This document shows, one piece after another, positions 46,084 to 56,149 of a DNA stretch of 64,000 nucleotides. Position numbers and translations under genes: made by a program. Source of the DNA: an uncultured Akkermansia sp. (lineage in GTDB: Bacteria; Verrucomicrobiota; Verrucomicrobiia; Verrucomicrobiales; Akkermansiaceae); NCBI GenBank assembly GCA_949296365.1, contig CASFPZ010000004.1:29700-93699 (forward strand), in the 5' to 3' direction. The notes below the pieces were generated by a model. The model searched no databases. It was not told where the DNA came from and saw only the letters and a program-made list of their open reading frames with translations. Each line of letters opens with the position of its first letter. Within the stretch, counting starts at the first letter, position 1.

Positions 46084-48057
46084 ATGGTCTTGTCTGTCCA
46101 GAACCTCAAAGTCCAATTTGCAGCACGCATCCTCTTCAAAAACCTCTCGTTTACTGTAGAAGACGGCGATCGCATCGCACTAGCTGGCCACAATGGCGCC
46201 GGCAAATCGACGTTGATGAAATGCATTGCAGGCATTCAAGAACCTGACGAAGGCTCCATCGTTTTGCCCAAACATTTTAAAACTGGGTACTTACCGCAGG
46301 ACGGCATCCACATTTCAGGTCGCAGTTTGTTCGACGAGGTACAGTCGGCTTTCTCCGACTTTTTATGCCTACAGCAAGAAATCGATGCCATGACCGAACA
46401 GTTGCGCCAACTTGCCCCTCGCTCTTCCGGTTATTCTGAATTGCTCGATAAAATCGGGACTCGCGAGCTCGCGTTACACAATCACGAACCAGCTCTCCTG
46501 AAACCTCGCACAGAGTCGATCTTGCGCGGTTTGGGGTTTAATAACGAGGATTTCAACCGCGATTGCGGAGAATTTTCGGGTGGGTGGCAAATGCGCATTG
46601 CTATGGCCAAGTTGTTGCTGAGAGAACCCGAGTTATTGATGTTAGACGAACCAACCAACCACCTCGACCTCCAATCTCAACGCTGGCTAGAACAATACCT
46701 CACCCACTACAGGGGCGCCATTATCATCATTTCCCACGACATCGCCCTGCTTGATTCTCTTGTTTCGCGTACAATCGCTTTCCACCACGGACGAGCGGAG
46801 GAATACGCTGGTAATTTTTCTTATTTTCTCAAAGAAAGCGCGGCTCGTAAAGAAATCCTTTTGCGCCAGCAAAAAAACCAACAGCGCGAAATCGCCAAAA
46901 CCAAAGAATTCATCGAACGATTCCGTTATAAAGCCTCCAAGGCCTCACTCGTCCAATCGCGCGTCAAAATGCTCGACAAAGTCGAACTCGTCGAAGTCGA
47001 AGACGACGATGCAGTGATGGATTTCCATTTTCCACCGCCCCCACCAGGAGGACATACGGTCGTACGCCTGGAAAACGTCTCTAAAAGCTACGGCAATATC
47101 CGCGTACTCGATCACTATAACCTCGAAATTACCAAAGGCGAACGCATTGCCATCGTCGGAGTCAACGGAGCCGGCAAATCTACCTTTTCACGGCTCATAT
47201 CCGGGGCGGAAGAGCCAACCTCTGGCCAGGTGGTGATGGGACATCATACGCAAATTGCCTTTTTCTCTCAAACTCATGCAGACATGCTCAACCCTGAGCA
47301 AACTGTACTAGAATGCGTAGAATCGGCAGCCTCTCGAGAAACGGCGCCCCTCATTCGTAACCTGCTTGGGTGCTTTCTGTTTCATGGTGACGACGTGTTC
47401 AAAAAGATAGCTGTATTATCCGGCGGAGAACGATCTCGCGTTGCCTTGGTATGCATGTTGTTGCATCCAGCGAATTTCCTCATCCTCGACGAGCCTACTA
47501 ACCACCTTGATTTCCAATCACAAAAGGTTCTCCAACAAGCTCTCATCGAGTATCCTGGCACATGTTGCATCGTTTCTCATAACCGGAACTTCCTCGATCC
47601 CATCGTTTCCAAAGTTATCGAATTCCGCCCTGGTGGGCAACCGCGCGTTTTCCTCGGCAATGTCTCCGATTACCTCGAAAAAATCGAATCCGAAAAAGCA
47701 ACTGCGCCCGCCACCACCAATAACTCGTCGACGACTGTTGTGCCAATTGCCAACCGGAAATCTCAAAAACGCATCGAAGCGGAAATCCGACAACAGAAAT
47801 CACGCGTTGTTAAACCCCTTCAACAACAACTCGAAACCATCGAACAACGCATCGCCAATCTAGAACAACAAAAGGTAACAATCTCAGAGCAACTCTCCGC
47901 CCCAGATGTCATCACCAATTCAGACGAAATCCTTAACCTCACAAGACAGTTTCAGGACGCCGATCGCGCTCTAGAAAGCGCTTATACCCAATGGGCGGAA
48001 CTCTCCGACCAAATCGAACAGAAAACTCGTGAGATCGAACACATGTTTTATCCCTAA
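46084..48057 (+). CDS. ABC-F family ATPase (Uup/YheS-like)
   Basis: A 657-residue soluble protein with two ABC domains and no membrane segment. Domain 1: Walker A GHNGAGKST, signature FSGGWQMRIA, Walker B LLMLDEPTNHLD. A linker helix follows (REIAKTKEFIERFRYKASKA), then domain 2: GVNGAGKST, LSGGERSRVA, LILDEPTNHLDFQSQ. A coiled-coil tail (about 570-655) resembles the Uup/YheS group. ABC-F proteins act on the ribosome in translation quality control. ATG 46084 is the chosen start; the longer frame adds a Leu/Ser stretch. Confidence 0.94.
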   Translation: MVLSVQNLKVQFAARILFKNLSFTVEDGDRIALAGHNGAGKSTLMKCIAGIQEPDEGSIVLPKHFKTGYLPQDGIHISGRSLFDEVQSAFSDFLCLQQEIDAMTEQLRQLAPRSSGYSELLDKIGTRELALHNHEPALLKPRTESILRGLGFNNEDFNRDCGEFSGGWQMRIAMAKLLLREPELLMLDEPTNHLDLQSQRWLEQYLTHYRGAIIIISHDIALLDSLVSRTIAFHHGRAEEYAGNFSYFLKESAARKEILLRQQKNQQREIAKTKEFIERFRYKASKASLVQSRVKMLDKVELVEVEDDDAVMDFHFPPPPPGGHTVVRLENVSKSYGNIRVLDHYNLEITKGERIAIVGVNGAGKSTFSRLISGAEEPTSGQVVMGHHTQIAFFSQTHADMLNPEQTVLECVESAASRETAPLIRNLLGCFLFHGDDVFKKIAVLSGGERSRVALVCMLLHPANFLILDEPTNHLDFQSQKVLQQALIEYPGTCCIVSHNRNFLDPIVSKVIEFRPGGQPRVFLGNVSDYLEKIESEKATAPATTNNSSTTVVPIANRKSQKRIEAEIRQQKSRVVKPLQQQLETIEQRIANLEQQKVTISEQLSAPDVITNSDEILNLTRQFQDADRALESAYTQWAELSDQIEQKTREIEHMFYP

Positions 48058-48093
48058 GTATCATCAAAATTATCGCAAATTGATATCATTCGA

Positions 48094-49356
48094 TCAGGAA
48101 GGTTTTTGAGTTGGACCAACCGGCAGGAGGCGCCAATGAGTCCAGAACCTGTTGCGCAACATTGCGGCGGAGAGCAGGATTTCGATGCCGCCGACAAGCA
48201 TGAGAGTCGCAGGGACACCGATAAAGTCCAAAAGAGTTCCCCATGCCAAGGCAGCTAGAGGTTGAGCGCCAATGGTAACGATCGTAAAGAGCCCTAAGAT
48301 AGAGGAGCGTTGTTTATCTGGCGCCAGCAGCTGGACCGTGGACGAAGTTGTTACGAACAAGGCAGACGTGGCAATACCTGCCAAAAAGAAACACATAATC
48401 TGAACACGTAAAATAGGGAACAAGCCTGCTAAGGCAATCATCACTCCCATCCACAACGTGCCATTGGACAAACTTAGGCCAATGCGCTGGTTTCTGCTTA
48501 AAAAAGGCAGCACAAACAAAATGCTGGATACAGCGCCAGCTCCGACAGCACCGAGAATCGCCCCAGTTGACTCGGGGCTTCCATAGGTTAACGCTGGCAC
48601 AATTTGGTAGAATGATTGGCCTAGAGTATTCTGAATCAATGCGCTAATGAGGATCATGCGCAACCGGGAATCACCCCAGACAACTTTGAGTCCAGAACGT
48701 TTTGTTTTGTCCAGATCGTCTTCCGTGTTATCGTTTGTTTTATTTGTAGAAATCGCAGACTTCAGGCAAATCAAAGCAATAACGAGCGGAACGCAGCACA
48801 AGGCATTCAGAGCAAAGGCACAATTTTTACCTAACGAGGCAATAACAAACCCCGCCAGCGGGGGGCCGACTGAGCGACACACATTGAATACCAAGGAATA
48901 CATGCTGATGCTTTTCAACAACATGCCTCGCGGCGATAAATCGCCTACGAACGCTTGCTGAGAAGGAAACGCAATACATTGTAACACCCCCAGCAAGCTT
49001 GCCCCCGAATACAACATCCACAATTGCATTAACCCACTGGATTCCAAGGCACACAACACAAGGGCAATGCCAATTTGGATGTATTGCACGACCAGCAACA
49101 GGCTCCGGCGGTCGTAGCGGTCTCCCAAGGCACCCAAGGTCATGCCAAACAGCAAAAAAGGCGCAGAATTTAAGGCAGCTAATGTGCCGACAGCAGATCC
49201 AGCGCCTCCCGACAATTCGTATGCAAGAATCCCCATGGCTGTCACCTGCAACCACATGCCAATCAGGGAACAAGCCTGCCCCAGCCAATAAATACGGAGC
49301 GACCGTACATTCAAAGGTACAAAAAAACCAATCCAACCTCGATCAGGAATGGGCAC
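48094..49356 (-). CDS. MFS transporter (EntS/MFS_3-like exporter)
   Basis: A 420-residue, twelve-helix major facilitator. It opens with NVRSLRIYWLGQACSLIGMWLQ, and LGALGDRYDRRSLLL is the A-motif (GxLxDRxxRR) after helix 2. The MFS_3 group includes the enterobactin exporter EntS and many drug-like effluxers. Substrate unknown. It converges on the ABC-F gene with only 36 bases between stops. Confidence 0.87.
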   Translation of the reverse strand: MPIPDRGWIGFFVPLNVRSLRIYWLGQACSLIGMWLQVTAMGILAYELSGGAGSAVGTLAALNSAPFLLFGMTLGALGDRYDRRSLLLVVQYIQIGIALVLCALESSGLMQLWMLYSGASLLGVLQCIAFPSQQAFVGDLSPRGMLLKSISMYSLVFNVCRSVGPPLAGFVIASLGKNCAFALNALCCVPLVIALICLKSAISTNKTNDNTEDDLDKTKRSGLKVVWGDSRLRMILISALIQNTLGQSFYQIVPALTYGSPESTGAILGAVGAGAVSSILFVLPFLSRNQRIGLSLSNGTLWMGVMIALAGLFPILRVQIMCFFLAGIATSALFVTTSSTVQLLAPDKQRSSILGLFTIVTIGAQPLAALAWGTLLDFIGVPATLMLVGGIEILLSAAMLRNRFWTHWRLLPVGPTQKPS

Positions 49357-49528
49357 AACGACTACTCCTTTCCAGAGGTGACGATAGCAGAAATCATCCC
49401 TCCCAACACGTTACTTACGTGACTGTATCTCATCTACCGGGTACGGGCGTTGGCCTCTTTCCTTTTACTCAAGAGAGCTGATCGATTGAAGTGACCAGCC
49501 CTTTCTAGATTGTGACCTTTTCCCTGGC

Positions 49529-51754
49529 TTACTGTTGTTTAGTGGTAATACCGTATTTGATCATGAGAGCCTCCGGGTTGGGATCTCGTCCCATGAAGTT
49601 GCGGAACAGAACAGCAGGTTGCTCCGAATAACCGCGGGACAAAATGTTGTCACGGAACGATTGTGCAATCTCGCGATTGAAGATCCCCTCTTTTTGGAAG
49701 CGAGAGAAAGCATCGGCTTCCAAGATTTCTGCCCATTTATAAGAGAAGTAGAACGAAGAATATCCGACAGCCGACGAAAACAGGTGGTGACTGGAACGGA
49801 TCACGCTCGGCAAAGGTTCCTTGAAGTACAAGAGATCCCCCAAAACATTGCGATTGAGTTGATTGAGGGAGGTGTTGTCTAACAAAGCCGGGTTGGTGTG
49901 GACAGTTAAATCCATTTTACCCAGCATCAATTGACGCATAAAACCCGAAGCTTGGTGGTATTTTTTGACATCCTTCATAACATTCAGCAAGGATTCCGGC
50001 AGAGCTTCCCCGGTTTTGTAATGTCTGGCTTTGTCTTTGAAGAACGAGGATTCCCAAAGCCAATTAACCATGAGCTGGGACGGTAATTCAACGAAGTCCA
50101 GCGGCACGTTGGTACCAGCCAACTGTCCAGATTCCGTTTCGGAGAACATCAAATGCAGGATGTGGCCAAATTCGTGAAAAAGAGTTTGGACATTACCAGG
50201 TCTCAAGAGAGCCGGTTCACCAGGAGCAGGTTGTGGAAAATTCACTCCAATCATCCCCAAGTGCGGACGAGCCGGAACACCGTGAGCAGTCTTGGATTGG
50301 CCAAGCGTAATGATGCTCATCCAGCCGCCATTGCGCTTGGTCGAACGCATGAACATGTCCAAATAAAACGATCCAATGTGTTTCGAAGTCGCTTTGTCCC
50401 AGACCTCAAAAAAACGTACTTGCGGATGCCAAACTTCGACGTAGCCATCCTTCAATGGAGTACCGGAGCCGGGGACGATGTACTGCGTCTTTTTTTCAAT
50501 GACATTGATATTGAACAAACGATCGGCCACGTCGAAAAGCCCGGCTAAGGCAGAGTCCAACGTCAAATACGGGCGGATTGCCTCTTCGGAATAGTGATAC
50601 AATTCTTCCTTTTGGCGAGCAGACCAATAGGCGGTATCCCAGGGATACAAGGAGACCTCCGCCCGCCCTGTTTTTTTGGCTTTGTACTGGCGCAAATCTT
50701 CCATATCAGCCAGATATTTTGGTTTGACCCCGGCAATCAGGCCGTCAACGAATTCGAGTCCTTTTTTGCCGCTTCCGGCCATGCTGTCTTTCAACGCCAT
50801 GTCAGGATAAGTCTGATACCCCATCAACCGGGCTTTTTCTTGCCGGAGTTTTAAGATTTTGCGGATTAAGGGTTCTGTATCAAAAGGTCCCGTGTATGCG
50901 GTCGACGTTTTTTCCCAAATTTTACGTCGAAAATCTTCTGAGTCAGCCTTGGTCATTACGTTTTCCGTCGACAGATCGTGCCAGGTGAAACGCCATCCCT
51001 TTTTCCCCGGATGAGCCTGTTCGTACTGTTTGGCAGCACGGGCAATGCCGATTTTAGAAATTCCCTTCAAGTCGTCGGCTTGGGTCGTCTCAAAATTCCA
51101 CGCGGCATGGCAATCCAGCAGGATATTGGCGAATTGCTGCGTGGCTTGTGCAATATCGCGATCGAGTTGTTCTAGTTTTTTGCGGGCATTATCCGGCAAT
51201 GCCGCGCCACCGTCTCGAAAGAAAGCGAGTGCCACCGTCATCATACGCCGACGCTCCTGGGACAATGAGTTATCTCCCTGCAATTGGGCAGCCGCAGTTT
51301 TCAACGCGCGATACAAGGCTTGATTTTTGCTGATTGATGAAAAGAAGGCAGCAAATTCAGGCGTCACACGATCCACCGCCTTACGAACAGCGTCACTATT
51401 ACACAGGGCAGAGATCAGGCCAATTTTGTTATCAACCTCATTGACGCGAGTCAGAGCCCGATCGTAAGCGCCAAAGGTATTGTCATACGTCATTTCATCG
51501 GTTTTGAGCCCGGCAATCCGTTCCAATTGATTATTAGCCCAGCGGATAGCCTCTTGGGTGTCGGGCACGATGCAGTTCGGCGTCAGGCGGCTCCAGGCGA
51601 CGGGATAAGTTTGATCGAGGAAAGGATGTTCATCCGCCAAATGACTAATACAGGTCGCATTACATGGTGTCGGTTGATCGGCAAACAAAGCTGTTCCGCT
51701 TATGGCTAACGGCAATACCGTTGTCAAACAAGCAAGGCGCACAACTTTGTTCAT
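49529..51754 (-). CDS. Secreted M3-family metallopeptidase (peptidyl-dipeptidase/oligopeptidase)
   Basis: A 741-residue zinc peptidase from ATG 51754 with a signal peptide (MNKVVRLACLTTVLPLAISG). The M3 zinc motif FHEFGHILHLMFSE is present, with the third ligand Glu just beyond; WYSGGNVQTLF-type and RTGEALPESLL segments and C-terminal KWAEILEADAFSRF / FLGRDPNPEALM fit Dcp. It cleaves short peptides in the periplasm, where its relatives in enterobacteria are mainly cytoplasmic. The frame is also open from 51829 and 51781, but only the chosen start leaves a good signal. Confidence 0.9.
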   Translation of the reverse strand: MNKVVRLACLTTVLPLAISGTALFADQPTPCNATCISHLADEHPFLDQTYPVAWSRLTPNCIVPDTQEAIRWANNQLERIAGLKTDEMTYDNTFGAYDRALTRVNEVDNKIGLISALCNSDAVRKAVDRVTPEFAAFFSSISKNQALYRALKTAAAQLQGDNSLSQERRRMMTVALAFFRDGGAALPDNARKKLEQLDRDIAQATQQFANILLDCHAAWNFETTQADDLKGISKIGIARAAKQYEQAHPGKKGWRFTWHDLSTENVMTKADSEDFRRKIWEKTSTAYTGPFDTEPLIRKILKLRQEKARLMGYQTYPDMALKDSMAGSGKKGLEFVDGLIAGVKPKYLADMEDLRQYKAKKTGRAEVSLYPWDTAYWSARQKEELYHYSEEAIRPYLTLDSALAGLFDVADRLFNINVIEKKTQYIVPGSGTPLKDGYVEVWHPQVRFFEVWDKATSKHIGSFYLDMFMRSTKRNGGWMSIITLGQSKTAHGVPARPHLGMIGVNFPQPAPGEPALLRPGNVQTLFHEFGHILHLMFSETESGQLAGTNVPLDFVELPSQLMVNWLWESSFFKDKARHYKTGEALPESLLNVMKDVKKYHQASGFMRQLMLGKMDLTVHTNPALLDNTSLNQLNRNVLGDLLYFKEPLPSVIRSSHHLFSSAVGYSSFYFSYKWAEILEADAFSRFQKEGIFNREIAQSFRDNILSRGYSEQPAVLFRNFMGRDPNPEALMIKYGITTKQQ

Positions 51755-51951
51755 CAGGTGAGTCGATTTGTTGATTATCATAAAAATTCCCAGTGAAATA
51801 CGTTGAGTAAGCTCGCGTTCTTTCAACATGGGTACAGAAATACGACGCTTCCCCGGCTATGGAGTTTAGGAAAGAAGTTTGTGTTTCGTTATTCTTGTTT
51901 TCGGGGGAAACTGAGGAAGATAGGGCATTTTGTTTTGGGCAATCAACCTGC

Positions 51952-53058
51952 TCAATCGATGTAGATTCGCGGGATACGCGGGCCGATCGAAGTTAGGATT
52001 TCCCAAGTGATTGTACCGGCCTTTTGTGCCAATTCCGGGACAGTTACATGATCTCCAACAATCTCTACCGGGTCGCCCGGTGTTACATTCTGGACCTGAC
52101 TCACATCTATCATGAACTGATCCATCGTAATGCGTCCGATTACTGGGCAAAACTGCCCCTTGTAATAAACGCGAGCTCCGGCTTTGTACAAGCACCGCAT
52201 GTAACCGTCCGCATAGCCTAATCCCACCGTTGCCACGCGGGTTGGTTGGTTAGTGATGAATTCTTGGCCATACGACACGCCAGAGGCTTCCGGTAGCATA
52301 CGCACGACCGTCAACCTAGACTTGAGAGTCAGGGCCGGTTTCAGATGATCATTCCACGGAGAATCGATGGGAGGATACCCATACATGCAGATACCAGGTC
52401 GCACCAAGTTTGCGCAAGGGACTTTGTACCCGAGCAAGCCGGCGCTACTGCACAAATGGCGGTAGGGAACGGGAATTCGGTTTTCCAGAGTTTCGACGAC
52501 GTGGGTGAACATGGCAATACTGCGTTCCGTCGTCTCGCGGTTTTCATCAGCGCTGGGCAAATGGGCACCGATTCCTTCGATGTAGAGGTGATCCCATGCC
52601 GACAAGCGCTCGAGCAAAGCTGGTACCTGATCGATCAACAAACCACCCCGCCCCATTCCAACATCCACCGATACGTGGATCGGGAGGGTTTTCCCGTACA
52701 AGGTAGCCAATGAATTGTAGTGATCACCTTCCTCCAGCGTCGACATAAAACAACGCCAGTTATTCAGCACGATTTCTTCTCGTTCTTCGGGAAATGCAGG
52801 CCCTAAAATGTACGGAGTCGTACGACACCCACATTGGCTGATCCGACGAGCTTCCCCCACATTAGCCACGCCAAAAAAGACGATTCCCTCGCGATCCAGA
52901 CATTGAGCGACGGGTTCCAGACCATGGCCATAAGCACCAGCTTTGACCACCGGCATCATCTGGGCCCCACGGGTTGCTTCTTTAATGACAGACAAGTTGT
53001 GTTTGAGGGCGCTTAAACTCACTTCGGCCCATGCTCGTGGCGGACTAATATGCGGCAT
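51952..53058 (-). CDS. alr: Alanine racemase
   Basis: A 368-residue fold-type III PLP enzyme. The Schiff-base Lys39 is in VVKAGAYGHG, where most homologues have Asn after the Ala (KANAYGHG). The catalytic Tyr is in GVSYGQEF, and DVGMGRGGL and ITMDQFMIDVSQV are family motifs. It supplies D-alanine for peptidoglycan. Start MPHISPPRAWAEVSL is canonical in spacing. Confidence 0.95.
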   Translation of the reverse strand: MPHISPPRAWAEVSLSALKHNLSVIKEATRGAQMMPVVKAGAYGHGLEPVAQCLDREGIVFFGVANVGEARRISQCGCRTTPYILGPAFPEEREEIVLNNWRCFMSTLEEGDHYNSLATLYGKTLPIHVSVDVGMGRGGLLIDQVPALLERLSAWDHLYIEGIGAHLPSADENRETTERSIAMFTHVVETLENRIPVPYRHLCSSAGLLGYKVPCANLVRPGICMYGYPPIDSPWNDHLKPALTLKSRLTVVRMLPEASGVSYGQEFITNQPTRVATVGLGYADGYMRCLYKAGARVYYKGQFCPVIGRITMDQFMIDVSQVQNVTPGDPVEIVGDHVTVPELAQKAGTITWEILTSIGPRIPRIYID

Positions 53059-53130
53059 GTCCCGGTGTTACTCCCCATCATTCCCCAACGCAAGCATATT
53101 TGAGGTTCTCTCCGACAAAACGGGTCTGTT

Positions 53131-53250
53131 TCAGATCCGCAGGTAAAAGCATTGTCGTAGTTTGAGGAAGAGATAGGGTACGTTGAAGAGTCCACAGGCC
53201 GTGGACTGGATCCGGGAAATAGCAACATTAACTGAACAGACTCCAAATTT
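53131..53250 (-). mobile_element. ISL3-like transposase remnant (C-terminal end)
   Basis: On the minus strand the frame reads VCSVNVAISRIQ, then STACGLFNVPYLFLKLRQ and CFYLRI before TGA at 53131. This fits the end of ISL3-type transposases and matches the remnant at 37177-37281, including the DNA around the stop. Upstream sequence is not recognisable, and no inverted repeat is seen. The rest of the 378-base gap between zupT and alr (53251-53436) shows nothing identifiable. Confidence 0.5.
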
Positions 53251-53436
53251 TACCAAATTTACCAAACACTAGTGATCGACAATATTCCACCATATCGTTA
53301 CTTCACCGATTAGGAAATCGAGCGCATAACTGAAATCCAACACGAGCTCGAACCATCTACATTTGACCAAGTACAAATTGTATGGAAAGCCTCTACGATA
53401 CGCAGGTAGGACCATGAGAGGAATAGCCTCATAGTT

Positions 53437-54300
53437 TTACAAGAGCGTGAAAGACATAACGAGCATTCCCAGGATAATCCCGTAAATAGACAAATGGTGG
53501 TGACCCCATTTTTCTGCCATAGGGAGCAATTCATCAAATGAGATAAATACCATGATCCCAGCGACACAAGCGAACAAAAGTGCCAGAAGAGTCGGCGTCA
53601 AAAACGGGAAAATCAGCAACATTGCCAACAAGGCGCCGGCAGGTTCGGCTAGGCCTGAGGCAAAGGAATAGAGAACGGCTTTCTTGCGATCGCCCGTGCC
53701 GTAGTAAAGCGGGATGGCGACGACCATGCCTTCCGGGATGTTGTGAATAGCCACCGCCAATGTAATTGAAAGCCCTAGTCCGATGGAATCCATACCGGCG
53801 GCAAATGTTGCTATCCCTTCGGGGAAATTGTGAATACCAATCACCAGGGCAAATAAGGCACCTATGCGATGGATGCGACCGTTATTGAGATGGTTTTGCG
53901 GGACCGATGGCAATTCCTCGCGATCTAACTCGAAGAACTCGTGCGGATTTTCATCCTCAGGTACACAGCGGTCGATGAGCGCCGCTACGAGGATACCCCC
54001 GAAGAATGCAGCCAGGGCCCATATTCCCCCCCATAAATCGCCGTAAATTGCTTTTAAGTCGACACGGGCATTTGCCAGGAGTTCGACAAATGAAATATAA
54101 ACCATGACCCCGCCAGAGAAGCCCAGGGCGAACGTCAAAAATTTCGTATTTGTCCGTTTGGTGAAAAAAGCGACGAATCCCCCGATTCCCGTAGCAAGGC
54201 CCGCCAAAGTCGTCAAGCCCAAGACACAAAGAAGATGCGACAGTGAATAGTCCATAGTTCCCGGCATTAACATGCCCGGCTTGGGGGATTCTGTCGACAC
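53437..54300 (-). CDS. ZIP-family metal transporter (ZupT-like)
   Basis: A 287-residue membrane protein with about eight helices. The two ZIP metal motifs are HNFPEGIATFAAG and HNIPEGMVVAIPL in neighbouring helices, and a His/Asp/Glu-rich loop (PEDENPHEFFELDREE) connects helices 3 and 4. Length and motifs match ZupT, which imports zinc and other divalent metals. The start may lie at 54255 (MDYSLSHLL). It is divergent from cobT, 77 bases apart. Confidence 0.9.
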   Translation of the reverse strand: MSTESPKPGMLMPGTMDYSLSHLLCVLGLTTLAGLATGIGGFVAFFTKRTNTKFLTFALGFSGGVMVYISFVELLANARVDLKAIYGDLWGGIWALAAFFGGILVAALIDRCVPEDENPHEFFELDREELPSVPQNHLNNGRIHRIGALFALVIGIHNFPEGIATFAAGMDSIGLGLSITLAVAIHNIPEGMVVAIPLYYGTGDRKKAVLYSFASGLAEPAGALLAMLLIFPFLTPTLLALLFACVAGIMVFISFDELLPMAEKWGHHHLSIYGIILGMLVMSFTLL

Positions 54301-54377
54301 TCTAGCGTGGCAAAAGGTACATCATGTCCCGTTTTTCATTGACTTAAGGCTTTAATAGGGGCTTTTTGGTGGTCGTT

Positions 54378-55403
54378 ATGATGATTTCTATTCCACCTTT
54401 AGATTCTGTAGCCGCAGAGCAGACACGGCTTCGGTTGGATAGTCTCGCCAAAGTTCCCGGTAGCCTAGGCAGATTGGAAACGCTCGCCATCAGGCTAGCT
54501 GCCATGACAGGAGATCCTCAGCCCCTGTTCCCCAACAAAGAAATCATCGTTTTTGCGGGTGATCACGATATTGCGCTAGAAGGAGTAAGTGCGACTGGAC
54601 AGGAAATCACCGCCGGACAAGTCCGCAACTTCGTCCGCGGGGGGGGAACCATCAATGCTTTTGCTCGCAATGCTGGCGCCAGTGTCAAAGTAGTAGATGT
54701 GGCCGTTAAGGAGAACATCACCGACTTGCCTGGACTGATCAATCGAAAAATTATAAATGCCGTCCACGATTTCAGCAAAGGCAGTGCCATGACACGCGAG
54801 CAAGCCGAACAATCGATAGCTATCGGCATTGAAATGGCTCGGGATGCAGCTTCTCGAGGGATTAATTTGTTGGCAGCCGGGGAAATGGGCATAGCCAACA
54901 CCTCGCCTTCATCGGCCATTGCCTCCGTTGTGCTTCAACTGCCTGTTGCCGCCGTCACGGGTATTGGTTCTGGGATTGATCTTGAAACAGTCCGTAAAAA
55001 ATGCGAGTTAATCGAACAAGGGATTACCCTCAATCAACCAGATCCCAACGATCCCATCGATCTCCTGGCCAAAGTTGGCGGCGCAGAGATTGGCGCCATG
55101 GCAGGACTCATGCTCGGCGGGGCTTCTTTGCGCATTCCGGTTGTTGTCGATGGTTTTATTGCCGCTGCTGCCGCTGCTATCGCCGTGTTGATCAACCCCG
55201 AGGTAGCACATTACCTGGTGGGGTCGCATGTTTCCGTGGAACCCGGTCACCAAATGTTGATGCAGTACATTGGAGTCGAGCCCTTCTTTGATTTTGGCCT
55301 GAGGTTGGGCGAGGGTACCGGGGCTGCGTTGATGTTCCCGATCATCGACGCCTCTGTCCGCATCCTACGCGAACTTATTTTGTTCAAAGACATGGAATTC
55401 TAG
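54378..55403 (+). CDS. cobT: Nicotinate-nucleotide:dimethylbenzimidazole phosphoribosyltransferase
   Basis: A 341-residue enzyme with PGSLGRLETLAIRLA near the N-terminus, VFAGDHDIALEGVSATG, GEMGIANTSPSSAI and the catalytic Glu of LRLGEGTGAAL. It activates the lower-ligand base as alpha-ribazole phosphate. I use ATG 54378 (or 54381) because the longer frame begins at a TTG. It heads a plus-strand run cobT-cobS-cbiR-cobU; no cobalamin riboswitch fits the 77-base gap upstream. Confidence 0.95.
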   Translation: MMISIPPLDSVAAEQTRLRLDSLAKVPGSLGRLETLAIRLAAMTGDPQPLFPNKEIIVFAGDHDIALEGVSATGQEITAGQVRNFVRGGGTINAFARNAGASVKVVDVAVKENITDLPGLINRKIINAVHDFSKGSAMTREQAEQSIAIGIEMARDAASRGINLLAAGEMGIANTSPSSAIASVVLQLPVAAVTGIGSGIDLETVRKKCELIEQGITLNQPDPNDPIDLLAKVGGAEIGAMAGLMLGGASLRIPVVVDGFIAAAAAAIAVLINPEVAHYLVGSHVSVEPGHQMLMQYIGVEPFFDFGLRLGEGTGAALMFPIIDASVRILRELILFKDMEF

Positions 55404-55406
55404 ACC

Positions 55407-56147
55407 ATGCACACACTCCGTGCCGCATTCGGTTTTTTTTCTCGCCTTCCGGTAGGTCATTTTTATGGCTCGTCAGAAAACCCATTCCAAGGAGTCCTCA
55501 AATGGATTCCCGTGGTTGGCTTGGTCATCGGAGCCCTGGCAGCTACTCTTACATGGGCCGCCACACTCGTCCTTCCCTCACTTGTTTGTGGAGTTCTTGC
55601 CTGTGTCATTTGGGAAGCTTTGACTGGGGGATTGCACCTCGACGGCGTCGCTGACTGTGGAGACGGATTGCTGCCAGAAACGCCGCCCGAGCGTCGATTG
55701 GAAATCATGAAAGATTCTCGGCTGGGCACATTTGGGGGAGCCGCCCTCTTTCTTACGCTTTTGTTGAAGATTGCTGCGATGACGGCGTTAGTGCAGATGC
55801 GTTCTCCGTGGTTGCTGATGAGTGCGTTCATCATGGCCGGCGTTTTGTCTCGTAGTTGCATTTTCCTGACCCTGCCTTATCGAACAGCTCGCCCCGGTGG
55901 GCTCGGAGAAGCCATCCGCAATGGTACCCGTCCTTGGCATGCCATCCCGGCCATCATCCTCGTTGCCGTCGGCTGCGTATTGACTCCGCTGCACGGTCTC
56001 CTCGCCGTCGTCGTCGCCGTGGTGGTGACTGAATCTTTGTTGGTGACTGCGCGTAAGCGGCTTGGAGGAGTGACAGGGGATGTTTTTGGGTGTCTGATTG
56101 AGACGATTGAGTGGCTCACGTTAACAGTCTTTTGCATAAGGTTCTAA
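55407..56147 (+). CDS. cobS: Adenosylcobinamide-GDP ribazoletransferase
   Basis: A 246-residue polytopic inner-membrane enzyme with ALTGGLHLDGVADCGDGLLP, the Asp-rich active site, and KDSRLGTFGGAALF. It joins adenosylcobinamide-GDP to alpha-ribazole phosphate, the last loop-closing step. It starts 3 bases after cobT and ends 2 bases before the next gene, clearly one operon. Confidence 0.95.
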   Translation: MHTLRAAFGFFSRLPVGHFYGSSENPFQGVLKWIPVVGLVIGALAATLTWAATLVLPSLVCGVLACVIWEALTGGLHLDGVADCGDGLLPETPPERRLEIMKDSRLGTFGGAALFLTLLLKIAAMTALVQMRSPWLLMSAFIMAGVLSRSCIFLTLPYRTARPGGLGEAIRNGTRPWHAIPAIILVAVGCVLTPLHGLLAVVVAVVVTESLLVTARKRLGGVTGDVFGCLIETIEWLTLTVFCIRF

Positions 56148-56149
56148 AC

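Noticed and set aside
54301..54377. Possible cobalamin riboswitch upstream of cobT
   Set aside because: The gap to zupT is only 77 bases, too short for the riboswitch, and no conserved core is visible.
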